Origin: Cinnamomum chago
Taxonomy: Eukaryota; Streptophyta; Magnoliopsida; Laurales; Lauraceae
Reading direction: 5' to 3'
Assembly: GCA_038049695.1 (NCBI GenBank)
Contig: CP142453.1
Span: 130,459,001-130,523,000, forward strand
DNA length: 64,000 nt
In this document: positions 22,440 through 35,932 of the stretch, in pieces
How the letters are laid out: every line of letters begins with the position of its first letter
Position numbering within the stretch: position 1 is the stretch's first letter
Translations under genes and position numbers: made by a program
Notes under the pieces: generated by a model
The model's input: the letters and a program-made list of their open reading frames with translations, nothing else
The model's database searches: none
Told to the model about the DNA's origin: nothing

Positions 22440-22665
22440 ACGCTTGCGTAGGTGTTCTATCACTGTGACTCTAGTGGATGCCATGCATAGGTGTTCTATC
22501 ATTGTGATTCTAGTGCTCTATCACTGTGACTCTAGCGGATGCCATGCATAGGTGTTCTATGATTCTATCATTGTGATTCTAGTGCTCTATCACTGTGACT
22601 CTAGCGGATGCCATATTGCCATGCATAGGTGTTCTATGATTCTATCATTGTGATTATAGTGGGTG
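22440..22665. repeat. Minisatellite of about 70-bp higher-order units
   Basis: The phrases CTATCACTGTGACTCTAG, GATGCCATGCATAGGTGT and TCTATCATTGTGATTCTAG alternate about three times, with small insertions in the later copies. No coding potential. Confidence 0.85.
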
Positions 22666-22765
22666 TGGTATGTATATAACAGGACGTGTAAGGAGGTAAG
22701 GCCTTCTTGGTTCTTCAAGAGCCTTGCTATTGCTTTTCCTGTTCTCCTATTGATAGGCTTGCAAA

Positions 22766-22924
22766 TAGGGCTGATAAACCTTGACCTGACCCGTATTTGA
22801 CCCATCCAACCCGACCTACACAGAATACAGGTATTCATGGGTCAGATTTTCCTGACCAGCCACAAAATGAGATGGGTCAGGATTAACACGCTTAGCCCGC
22901 CACCCAGCCTATATAATCCGTAAC

Positions 22925-22968
<44 letters not shown>

Positions 22969-23106
22969 AACAGGTTAAGTCGGGTTGACCTGCCGTGGGT
23001 GCAAGTTGAAAAAATCTGACCTGTTTTAAAATAGGGTCAGATGTGGATTGAAGCCCAACCTGTGAACCCCACATGTTGACCCGAACCGACCCATTTGCCA
23101 CCACTA
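22766..23106. mobile_element. hAT-type MITE, 341 bp
   Basis: Left end TAGGGCTGATAAACC and right end (reverse-complemented) TAGTGGTGGCAAATGGGTCG, both followed by GGTC/GACC-rich DNA. Flanks CTTGCAAA (22758-22765) and GTTGCAAA (23107-23114) match at 7 of 8 positions, the length hAT transposases make. A (CT)n(CA)n tract at 22926-22968 lies inside. No ORF. Confidence 0.7.
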
Positions 23107-23489
23107 GTTGCAAACAGGTATCTCATTGTAAGAGTGGAGTATCCAAATCCTCCTGTTCCAAATAATGTGGATGTGAATCCTATTTTTGGATCCAGAAGAA
23201 ATCTCGAATCTAGGCCATGCATGTAGGATCCAGAACACCCTTAATGTTCTAATCCAATTATTTGAATCTAGGATGATTAAATTCACATGTTAAAAAGATA
23301 TATAGGTTTTAAGGAAGGGACTACATAGTTTGAATTATGTACATATTTGAAAGTCTATTTAGACTTAAATCATATACCATTTAATAGCTCCACTTATATA
23401 TCTGAAAATTTTATTTTGAAGCTCTTTGTCCAATTAGACTAATGCACTCCACATCTTACTATTTCAAATTTGGATCCAGATCTATTTTA

Positions 23490-25260
23490 TTAAATTGATG
23501 CCTGATGAAGCCCACCAGTCCAACCATATTAAAGATGGCTTGGTGAATTAACTATTCATACAAACAACTTTCTTTATAGTTAGGTGTCAAATCAAAGACA
23601 ATAATTTTGAACCATTAACAGTTTCTACAAGTATCCTCCACTTTATATTTTTGGATCAGATAGGCTGATGGGATCATATTTTATAGATAATTGTCTAACA
23701 AGGCTTCTTATATATTAAAGCCACTTGTAACATCCCCATCTCTGTCATCATAGACATTTTTATTCAATGCTATCATGATGGAATTTTAAAGGTACATTAA
23801 TACAAGTGGTATGTAATAGGGGACCATTGGTCCCATTAATATCAAAGAGGATTTGATGGATTGGTTATCTATCGAAATACAAATTCATCAAACATAGTCA
23901 ATCATCCGATCAAAGGCAATGATTTTGAGCCACTTCTAATTTCCATATTTTACCGTTCACTTATAGTCTCTTTAATCATATGGCTAGTAATGGCTATTGA
24001 GTTTAAATTTTTTAGATGGATAATCTAACATGCCCTCCTTTTAATGCCTCGAGGAGATGGAGCGATGTATCCCAACAGTCCTACCATATAAGGAGTTTGT
24101 AAGATTAGCTATGCATAGAAAACACACTCACTAGGGCACCAACACATTAGTGCAAGGTGTTTTCCACGGAAGCGAAAGTCATATTTCCACAGGATACTAT
24201 TTTTGGTTGTTCGGAGCAAAAAGACTCTAGTGAAAAATCCTTAATTTTGTGGGACTTTTCCACGCAAGAGAGGAAACTCATGTTTGACCCTCCCCACTTG
24301 GACTTCCATTTCTGCAGAAGAGTAAACGTGGGTTCTCTTCCATGGCGTTACACAAAAAAGCCCTAATTGTTTCTAGTCATTTGATCGAAGAGGATGAAAG
24401 TAAATGATAAAAGCAAAAATGAAAATTTTGAAATCATTTCCTTTGATCAAACTGTTTGATGAAGTCGATCTCTTATAGATAGCTAATCCACCAAACCCTT
24501 CTAAATATGGTAGGATCAATGGGCTCCACCTATATTCCATGTGGCCCATATCCAAATGTTGTTATGATTGAAAAGATCTAGATAACACTAGTGCAATAGC
24601 GTGCCATGATAACATATTGAATATAGGAATATGACATGGAGGTGTGGCCTTGCTTCCCCCTACAGAAAGGAGGGTTTTGTTAGATAATCAATCTACAAAA
24701 TGAAACCCATCAGCCTCACTATCCTTTTGATAAAAAGAAATATGAGTGAATGGAAGAAAATAGAGAATGGTTCTATATCACTGCTATTGATCAAACAATT
24801 AACAATGTTTAATGAACCTAGTATTTTACATAGTTAATCCACACAAACCTCTTGATATGGATAGACTAATGGGCCCCACTTACATGCCACGTCTTGCATC
24901 TAATTGTTCCCATAACGAAGAAAGTTCAAAATGGTAGCATATTAGCATACTCAAGGTTGAATATAGACATATGACGTGGAGGCCAACATCCCACTAGAAA
25001 GAAAGAGGGTTTGTTAGATTTCTATCTATAAAAAATAAACATAGTAGCAATTGTTAGTCATAGGATCAAAGGAAAGAAAGTTCATGGTGAATATGAAAGA
25101 AGTTGAATGGTTCAAAATCATTGCCTTCAATCAAATGGCTCACAATGCTCAATAAATCGACCTTTTGTAGAAAGCCAATCCATCAAACACTCTTAGATAT
25201 AGTGGGACTAGCAAGCACCATGTAATGATAGAATTTTAAAAATTCTAGCAAAAGTTATTA
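23490..25260. repeat. Inverted pair of tandem arrays (foldback-like), units about 330-345 bp
   Basis: Diverged units repeat head to tail in the right arm, with anchors such as TTTGATCAAACTG near 24440, ATTGATCAAACAATT near 24785 and TTCAATCAAATGGC near 25126, each followed by CCAATCCATCAAA-like and CCCA-TAGACTAATGGG-like blocks. The left arm (about 23490-24120) carries the same blocks reverse-complemented (GATTTTGAGCCACTT near 23922; CAATAATTTTGAACC near 23598). A unique spacer of about 300 bp separates the arms. This layout is known from foldback elements and some Mutator-like elements with long tandem-repeat arms. No transposase ORF. Confidence 0.65.
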
Positions 25261-25377
25261 CGATGACTCCTTCAAGCTTACGTAAACTAGACTACATGAA
25301 ATAATGAAAAAAATTAACTGTAACATCTCTTATTTACTGCATAGAAGTTAAAGATTCATTGGAGTGAATTAACATGT

Positions 25378-28300
25378 TTAATGATTAATGGACATACCTT
25401 TCTTTTTAATCTTTTTCCGGAAACCCCTTTTTCTGCTAAATGCATTTTCCTGCATTAAAAAAGAACGTGAATTCAAGAAGGAATATAAATGATTTTCTTT
25501 TTCTGAATGGTACATATAAATATATATATATATATATAAATGGTTTGTTACCATGGAAAATATCCAAATGGAGGAATATTATCAAATAAGGAGAATATTT
25601 CATTCTGCTAGATAGCATTTTGTTTCTATGGTGTGTCTTACATAAGTTGGTAATAAAATATAAGTCAACCAAACTGGTTGATTTTTCAAGCCATTCCTCT
25701 TAATGTTTCAACTTGATTGCAGAACTCCATCCTAGAGAACAAAGATCCAAGGAGACTGTTTCCTTCATAGAGACGAGAAAGTATTAAAACTGGTAGAGTC
25801 AGCAGGCATACAGTTTGGTCAGGTCCAGACCTATACCATCTGTGAAGTTACGATCTACAGCTGCTTTTATTTTCTTTTTGTAACATGACAACCCACAACC
25901 TCATGGTGGGATAGTCAGCACCCTCCAACAGTGCTAATGTGTACTTATCGCTATTTTTAATATTTTTGAGAATTATATGCAACCATCGGAGGAAACTTTA
26001 AACCATTCATAAATTAAAATTACTAAAATTTATGGTATTAGGTTGTCCAAGCTCCTTTACTCCCATGCATCCACAGCTAAGTCAAAGCTGGGCGGGCTTA
26101 ACTTTGCTACGTTGGACTAAAGGATAGCAATGGGTTGGTGGTTGGTTAGGGTGACTCCATACCCGACCTGGCTCAGATATGCCTCATCATGGCCCACCCT
26201 AACTCCTGACAGGTTTGGATATGAGATACCAAACCCACCCTTAAGCATGATTTTAACTCTACCGTGGCACATCCAGCCTAATCCTGATTTGTGCTGTTTT
26301 GAGTCAGGTCAAATCAGATACTGGTAGGAGCCAATCCAAACTAAATTCAGATGGATAGCAACACTACATGACTTAAGTTTTCATTTATGAAAATTCTACA
26401 TGCCCCAAATTACCTTATATTTAAGGTCAGATGGGTAGATGAAATTGGAAAGTACCAAAGTAGACTTAGGACTTGTTTGTTTGCATTAGAAATAGGAAAT
26501 TGAAACATAGGATTTATACAATAAGTGGTTAAAAATTATTATCAAAGGTGAATTTCCGAAATGAGTATCAAATAATCTTTCCTTCCCGGGAAACAAAATC
26601 AAAAGAAGATGTGAAATGACTACCCAGCCATCACCCTAGTAATTCAATCTATTGTAAAGTGAAGTTCTATCTACTTCTCCACCTTATATCCTTCACCCCT
26701 CGCTTCTTTAATAATCCTTTGGTAGAGTTCATTGTGCCTTGAATACCTATGTATTTAATGTAAACAAACATGCCCTTAAAGACAATGGAACATGTTTCAA
26801 CAATGTTAAGACACTTTATCAGCTCTAAGTTGTCATGATATTTAGTGGTGGCGAATAAAACAGGAGAATACAAAAAACTGAACTCATGAATCCATCTTGA
26901 ACTCATTAAAGTAATTACGAATTACCAAACCTGCCCCACTAGGCCCTGGCCAGGTTGGCTCGGGTTACCCGTCTAACCCGACACATTGCCATCCCACTTG
27001 AACAAGTCGTCCATTGCACAAGTTCCCCCAGTCATCCAGCAGGCTTGCTAGTTAGGAATTTCAAATGTTCTCTTATTAAACTAGGACTAGTGGACTACTA
27101 CTTTAATCATGCTACCAATACATTAAGGGTTAAGACTAATTCGATTTAATGGATGTATAGACTTTATGCCAGGGTTTAGCTTCAAATTTTCCAAATAAAC
27201 CAATCTAGGCCAGTTAGCAACAGATGGATTTTGGGATTTATGAATGTGTGCATGCTCTGCTCTTCATGATTGCCTCTTCGTTCGTCATCCATGTCGAGAT
27301 TTGGTGTAAGACCTGGATTTCGACCCAACAAGTCAGCACAAGGCCTGTTTCGATCTTCTTTTTATTTTCAGTTTCCATTATCCTTCTCTCCATCTTGCAA
27401 CTTCACTTCTTCACCTTTCTTAATCATTTGTCTTCTACAATTCCAAAATATTACTGTTGTTGTTGGCTGAAACAAATCTCAAGAGGCTACGATATACTCT
27501 CACAGTCACTTTTACACAAGCCCTTTAAGTTGATTTGCTGAGTTCAATTTTGAGGTCTCTTGCTGCAAGCCCTTTCTATAATTGTTGAGGGTTTCCTAAG
27601 GGCCCAAGTACCATTTGGAGGTTCTTTTAAGGGCTTGAGAGTTGAACGCTGTTATCTTTTACAGTGAATTACCAGCTCTTCCCATCAGATAAGCGCTTGT
27701 TATTCCTTAGTAGTCCACAAAGGCAGAATCTGATTACATCAAATTGGTATCTGAGCAAGTGGAAAACCGCAATTAAAACCAGTATTATGTCATAGTTCTT
27801 AGTCTTCATTAGAGGAATATTCATGGAAAAGGAGATTAAAAAGACAAATTTAATCTTGGCAGTGATGATTAGCATCATCAGAAGCAAGCGGTAACAAACC
27901 ATGCCTCATCCATAAATCTGGGGTCAGCTAAAAGAGTTCTCCACTAAAACTCATCAACTAATAACTCCAACAGAGCTAAAACCACAAAACTTGAATATAT
28001 ATAGGAAACTAGGAAGTGCTCATCCCTTTACAAATCTCTTCTCTATAATAAGAACTCTCTAAAACTATGAAATGCTTCACAACACTACATAAGGACAAAG
28101 TGTATGGCCTACAAACTTGTGACCCTCAGCCCCCAACACACAAGTTTTTGTCTCCACAAAATATATTACCAGCTCCCTGAAATAGTCATCAGAGAGAAAT
28201 GAAGTTCAACCTAATTAAAGATTGACAACAGTGAAATTTTTATCAGTGAGCAAATACTTAAAAATTAAGTAGACATACTGACATATTGATATCAATGTTG

Positions 28301-31300
28301 TATAAGCATAAAAATCAACAGTTTCCCATTGATAAGCAGATAATATTCTTCAGCAGGTTTGCATTACCATTCAGAAAAAATAAAAAATAAAAAAATTCCA
28401 GAAGGTGTTAAAAAAGATCTTCTCTAAAATATTATGTAGGTAAACTAGGTCCAAGAATTACCACAGGCTGACCCAGTCTCCCTGCTTGACGCACAGCAGC
28501 TACAAGATCTCGGTTTGATTCTGCGTACAAGCTTGTCACAAGTCCAGATTGACCAGCTCTAGCAGTACGGCCGATCCTGTGCAAGAAGTCTACAGCAGAA
28601 GTTGCAAATTCTGCCTGCAATAAGATCAAAGAAAGAAATTTATTTTTTTCTTTTTCTTCTCTTCAAAATCTTCTTCTCCCTTTTCCTTTAGTTGCAATAA
28701 CCAATAAAGCATCAAAAAATTGTAGACGATAAGACTTCCTATATGGAGCACTCAAAGATGAATATGACTAAGAGAATAATTACTGAAGGAGATGAGAATA
28801 GGGGAATTCGCCACTTAAATAACCTATGGCAAGCCTTTGACATGAGAGTTTCAGGTAATCTCAGAATCTCCTTGTCAGTGAAAGCATAGATACTCTCATT
28901 TTGGTACTGTTCTGGATCAACAAAATTACACACTTCATTGGATAAAATTTAATGAAAAGGTGTATATGGCACAACTGCAAGGTTATATAAACACCAGTAA
29001 CAGTTCTTAACAAAAAGCTCACGAATCATAACAGCAAAGATGGGAAACTAATAAAATCTGGCTGGTGGACAGAAGTGTCTCATTAACACAAGGATCAAGA
29101 CATTTCAACTAAGAAAATCTTCAGATAAAGGTAAAACTAGCATTCATTACAAGTCATCACTATAGTTTCTGCCAAGGAAATCTTGTGCTAAAAAAAAGTC
29201 TTTTCTGCAACTTTAAGGCAATGATGAATTGTTCATCAGTCATCAATGACGAGGTAGTCAAATATTTGGCCATTGTTGTCAAAATCACATAATTCAGGAT
29301 ACAAATCCAACAACGTGTATCTAACACTAGGAAAAAAATCATACCTATAAACTGAATCTCATTTACAAGTAAATTTTACAATTTAAGTGTGAACCTAATG
29401 ATCAATGCATGTTGTATGGAATGTTAGAATTCAGGTGATTCGTCTGAACAGGAATAGCCACAACTGAATGGCTAATTTTTTTGTCACAGTCACAATGTGG
29501 ATGGATTAAAATAGCTATTATTTTATATATGTTTAATACCTTAGTATTTTTGCATTTACTACAAAAAGATTTAAAAAAATTCATCTGATTCATGATATTT
29601 TGACCCTTGAACGACCTGTGATACGATTTCGATTATGAGAACAATGAATGGGACCCTTTCTAAAGGGAAGATTCCAGACTTATGCCCTGCTGATAAAGTG
29701 GTTTAGTTTGCCTGAACCAATATATGATATTACTAAAAAACAATTTCTATAAGGGACTGTTTGTAATTTTATTTGTATAGAAAAGTTTAGTAGGTGGACC
29801 TACCAAAAACCAAACATTTTCCCACTAGGTGGGGTCGGCTATATGGATTTGACGACGCCAATCAAATCTGTTTAGGGCCATGTCCTCCGTTAGATTCATC
29901 TAGGCAAGGTCATGTTTAATAGTTTCTTTCCAACTTCTCTTGGGTCTCCCTCTCCCTCTCCTACTCCGGGCAATCTCTATGCTTTCACACCTTTTAACAG
30001 GTGCCGTTGGGCGCCTTCTAACATGGCCGAACCATCTCAGTCGATTCTCTCATTTTATCTTTAATCGGTGCTATTCCTACTTTGCACCTAATCTCCTCAT
30101 TCCTAATCTTATCTCTCCTTGTGATCCCGCACATCCATCTTAGCATTCTCCTATCCGCAACTTCCATCTTCTTAACATGATTATGCTTTACTGCCCAACA
30201 CTCTGATCCATATAACAACGCTGGACGTACCGCCACCTTATAATACTTTCCTTTAACCTTGAGGGGGACTTTCCGATCACACAAGACCCCTGAAGCACTC
30301 CTCCATTTGGTCCAACCGGCCTGAATCCTGTGACTTACATCAGTATCAATCTCTCCATCCTGTTGCACCATAGATCCAAGGTACCTAAAGTTTTCTTTCT
30401 CTACAATCTTTTGTGTGTCCAAACTTACTTCTAAGTTACCAGGTGTCCTACTTTGACTAAACTTGCATTCCATATATTCCGTCTTGCATCGACTTAGCCT
30501 AAACCATTTTGTCTCTAACGTTTTCCTTCACAATTCTAGCTTAGCATTCACTCCTTCTCTCGTCTCATCCACTAAAACAATGTCATCTGCAAATAGCATA
30601 CACCACGGCACCTCATCTTGAATATGTCTTGTAATCTCATCCATAACTAGGGCAAACAAGTACGGGCTTAACGCTGAGCCTTGGTGTAGACCAATCGTGA
30701 TAGGAAACTATTTAGTCTCTCCGTCAGTCGTTCTTATAGTCGTTTCATATATTCCGTCTTTAGGTGGACCTACCAACGGTCGAAAATATTATTGCACCAT
30801 GTTTGGGTGGTACAAATGGAGTAATGGGTTTTTAAGTACTTTAAAACTCAACTTTCCCTGTTGACTGAAAATTGGGTGGTCCTTATCAAGTACTGGCAAA
30901 TCTTAACTTTAAAACTCAACTTCCCCCATCAACTCACTGTCGACGATAGAAAAGAAATATTGTTAGATACTACTCTGAGATTTTATTTGCCCGGAGATCT
31001 CCATCAATTCATATCAGAAAGATAGAGCTCAGTAACTCTCAACACCCAAGAAGATGAAACCTTCGGACCTAACTCCATCTACACCGCAATGAATAGGTTT
31101 TATGGTTGTTCAGTATTTAAACATGATTGGATTCAGATAAGATTGATGACAAACACAAAATGACTTGCAACATTTGTACCGCGGAGGCAATGAGCAGACA
31201 AGTTTGGGAAGCAACAAGATTGAGTATATGGATATGAGGAAGAGAAAACTATACCATAATTCCCTCACAATATATTTCAGATTTCTTTTGATTTCCACAT

Positions 31301-33523
31301 TTCTTTAGACTACTTTCAGTTTCGATATAAATGAATATCTAGCCCTTGGACAACACCCATTGTGTGAAAGCTGCTCCATATGTTCTGATATACATTGTCA
31401 TTGTATTTCCAAATTTTGATTAATCGTGCACAAGGCTTCAGTTTCTAGAGATCAATAATGTAACAGGAAAAAATGCATAGCGTTTAAAAAAAAAAGAAGG
31501 AAAAACACAATTTAATCAACCAGAAACTTATACCTGAATAACATGTGAGACATTTTGAACGTCCAGACCACGCGCAGCAGAATCAGTACAAACAAGCACC
31601 CCACCTCTTTCTTGGAAATCACTTAAATTCTTAGCTCGCTCCTCCAAGGAGCTATCCCTATGATAAGAAATGCATTCAATTCCAACTCTCAGCAGTATTC
31701 TAGCCACTGATTCAACAGCATCAACAGTATTCGCAAATACCATGGTACGACTCACACCAGCATCAGAACCAAAGACTTCAGGCTTAGAACCTTGTTTCAC
31801 AGCATCAATAAGAGTATCCACCTGCGTATCAGTTGTAACTTCTATCCATCGTTGGTCCAATCTGAAAAGGTAAACAATTATTTTATCGCGAATGTTTAAA
31901 AAAAGCATGAGGGAAGTTGGAGGAATGCAATAGATTTGACAATTTTGTGCACCAGATGCAATGTTTAATCAATTCAGTTTGATTTTGCACAAACTACAAA
32001 AGTAGCAGTTTAAAAAACAATTCAGTTTGATTTTGCACAAACTACAAAAGTAGCAGTTTAAAAAACAATTCAGTTTGATTTTGCACAAACTACAAAAGTA
32101 GCAGTTTAAAAAACAATTCAGTTTGATTTTGCACAAACTACAAATGTAGCAATTTAAAAAACAATGCAGTCGAATATAAATGTATGTGCACTGTACTTTA
32201 GAGTCCAGAGAGGCAGTTATTGTCAGCGACAATGGATGATGCCGCAAGAGCCCGGTGGGGCCCCACTTGCAGATCACTCCAAAGGTGGAGGGGCAAAAGG
32301 TCTATACAAGGATAAGAGGTGGTCCAAAAATCAGCTTGGTAGGTGATCAAATGGTGGAGATATAATGGTCCAAAGATCAAAGATGGGAAAGGGCTCAGAA
32401 TTATTAAGGCCAAATCTAAAGGTGGATCCAGTCCGAATGAGTGTCAAACAGGGTCTTGTGTGCAGGGGCAGACCTACATGTTGTGGGGTGGGGGCTTCAA
32501 AACTGGAAAAAGCCCATTAGGGGCCTAAGGCCCCTTTGGCCCAGCCCCCACTTAAAAATTGCCCAAGTCCCCATGACCCTACTACCCATTTCAACTCTAA
32601 CCTAATCGGCCAATCCCCATTCTCGTCTCTCTCCCTTCATCACTCTCCATCTCAGTGACCGACATTGGCGCACCACCGTCGTGACGCCGTCCCTCCCTCC
32701 GGCAGGTGCTCCACTCATCTTGTCTCTGGTCCCTCCATCTCTCTCTATCTCCCCCTCTTTCTCAATCTCTCTTTCTCATGTTTTCCATTTCTCTTTGCAT
32801 CAGATCTTTGAATACAAATTTCTTTTGTTCTTGGCTTTACTTATCATTTGGAAGCGTTGCGGCTTTTGAGGATTTGATTTGTTTGAAGCGTGTAAGATCT
32901 AGATATCTATTATGTTGTGCAGCTTGCGAGTTTTGGTTTTTGAGAAATTTGATTGATACGTGTGGTTCTTAGATTTGATTCAATCGATAACATATGACTA
33001 GCATAAGAGATAGATGACCTACAGTGATTTCATATTATTGGTCATTGAGGGAGATTATGGCCCCTAATTTTTACTAGGTTATGTCGGATAGTTTTTCTTT
33101 TCTTTGTTACCTATGAGATTAGAAATTTGGTTAACTGCATGACTTTTGTGGATTTGATTTCTTTCACTATGATGATGTCATGCTGAATGTTCATCTTATG
33201 AATAAAAATGATTGTTTGCGCTGGATATGATCACGACATGTTTGACACAGTTACTAAAAAAATGCATGAGAAAGACAAAAAAAAAATAACAATAATAAAA
33301 TTATTCAACTAAATTCATTTGATTACCTAAAATTATCGTTGGTTATCGATTTGAGATTACCTATGTTTTGTTTCAGTAAAGCATAAAACTGTAGGAAAGG
33401 AGCTAAATGTTTAGGAACCTGTTTAGATCTAACTACCAAAATTTGTGAACCGTCTCTCATCTGGGAGGCATACTAAATTCATGAAATTGTGCATCTTGTA
33501 AAGAAAAGTAAGAAATGAAAACA

Positions 33524-33564
<41 letters not shown>

Positions 33565-35900
33565 GGTGAAAATTTAAGAAAGGGAAAGAAAAAATTGCCT
33601 TGGATTCATCTGTGTTGATTGATCTGACTTCATAATTTATAAACGTATGCTGATCGGTGTTCTGTTCTAAAAATCTTATGAGGTTTCTGGTTAGTGAGCT
33701 TCTTGATCATTTGAGTTTGGTGAGGGCCTAATTTAGTATTTTATTTGTTTGGAGTAAAAGATTATTAACCATAACCATTCATAAAAAGGATAAAAGGGTA
33801 TTATAATGATTTTTAGATTTTTGTTGCATTAATTGTCCATCTCTTTTCTTTTAGTTCTTTTTTCTATTTGTTTAATGGAAAAACATATAAGTCAAACAAA
33901 TTGATTGTCCTCATTTTATTTCCATTAATTGCCCTCTTATAGTTCAAGAGTCCTCTTTTACCATCATCACATCTAGAAAAAAAAAATCCTAATTTTTTTT
34001 AGAACTAAGGGTACCTTAAATTTGTATTGATGTGTGTATATTTTTTGTGGCTCTGTCTCTGTGTATGATGATTGAAGTGGATCGGTCTTTGTTTAAATGA
34101 CTCTTTAATCACATGTTTCTCAGGTGGGTTATTTCTCTTTTGCCTAAGTTAAGAAGAACAACAAAACAGTAATTGATTACTTTTCAAGTGACTATCGTAA
34201 GCCCCCCTCAAACAAAAATCCTGGGTCTGCCATTGCTTGTGTGAATTCACTGGCGCTTTTTTGGTGCGTGAGCTCTTGGCCATTTTGTCCTAGAGGCACA
34301 AGATCACCCATGGGATTAGATCCACATGTCCCTTAAAAAATGCCCTCTTCCTGTGGGGCCCAGGTGGATGCATGACAACCAAGAAAAGCACAGTCAATGG
34401 AAATGTTTGTAAATGGATTAGGAGAATATGATATTTCACACTAAGCAAATATTCTAGCCTTAGTTTTAGGTCCTCAAATTTAACAAGTATACATCAGGCA
34501 AAATAATCATAATAAAAAAAAGAGTGAAATCATAATAATGACATAAGTGTGAAATCAGGAACTGTGAAAATTTAATGTATATGTGAAGGAATTTAATTGA
34601 TCAAAGGAGATCCCACTATTATGAAAACCTAAAAGGGGGGCACTCGAATATCAACTTGAAAACTAACTACTTTTTCATGTTAAAGTTACAAATATAAAGT
34701 ATTGATATGACATAAGTCCATCTAAAGATGGCAATAAAAAATATATGAAGATAGAAACTCGAACAAATAACTGGTAATAAGTGAAAAGGTTTGGCACCTA
34801 GGATTATGACAATGGAGGTAACTTCCGCTGACCCAAATGGCCTCCGGAAACATGCGTTTTAAGACTCCACCAGCAGTTTTTTTGCCATTTTCAGGAAGTG
34901 TTGCAGCCACAAAAATGTACTGCTTGCTGCGTACATAAATTCTTCTGACCCTCCTCCAGTCTTTCCTTTTGTTTGGTTCTACCTTAGATTCCTCTGTCAC
35001 CAAGTCTTCAAGATCAGCATCACCAACTTCACCATCATCATCCTCTTCAGAGTTACAGACTGGTTGCATCACCTCTTCATCCTCTTCCTCAAAATTTACC
35101 ATAGAATCAACATCTATTTTTTTTGAAGGATCGTCTTTAGAATCTTGTATCTTAGAGAGTAGCTTTTCATCAAAACGAAACATGTTTATTAGACGAATAA
35201 CTTGATTCTGAAAACTTCCACAAAGTAGCATATCTGCTTCATCAAACACCTGCCAAAATTTTTGATAACAACAGAATGCAAAATGAAAGTAAGACTCAGG
35301 ATTTCCCAAGGAACAAAAATCTCACAATTCGCAAATAGCAGCGAGAGAAGTATGGTCTAGAACCTGAGCTAATGTAGCATTTTTTCTATGCAGAAATGTG
35401 AAAGAAATTTTTTAAATATTTTTTATTTTAATGTTATCATCTTACATCCATTGGTTCATGACAGACTGCAGCATATGTAGGAACCTAGCTACTTGATCCG
35501 TGCCTTTTTCTTCTATTTTTTTTTTTTTCAATAGAAAAAACATAGTCACTGCTTGCCTCATCAAGAGCATCCATTGCAAGAGTTAAATACACAAATTTTT
35601 AGCAACTTGCCCTTGCTCTATCTCATGACACCTATCAATTAGTCTTCTTTGGGAATATTAGCAAAGGGAATGAAGCATGAAAATTTCTATAAATGCATCC
35701 CATTTATGATTAATAACAAGGAAACGGTATTACTGAATGTAGGATTCAACTTTTATCCATGTACCAGAACAAGCCAATGCAGCTAGGGGCCAGGATGAAG
35801 CCCATGACAACGGAAAAACATATGCCAAGCAACCTCATTCCATTTGATCCATTAATTTACTATCTAAAGATGGATAACTTGTAGTCTAAATCCCACAGCA

Positions 35901-35932
<32 letters not shown>

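Noticed and set aside
22440..22665. CRISPR-like regular repeats
   Set aside because: Eukaryotic minisatellite with no unique spacers; no cas genes.
26080..27010. Further hAT-like ends (GGATAGCAATGGGT; TAGTGGTGGCGAAT)
   Set aside because: Pairs do not match well and flanks show no duplication; part of the region is already explained by the Harbinger MITE.
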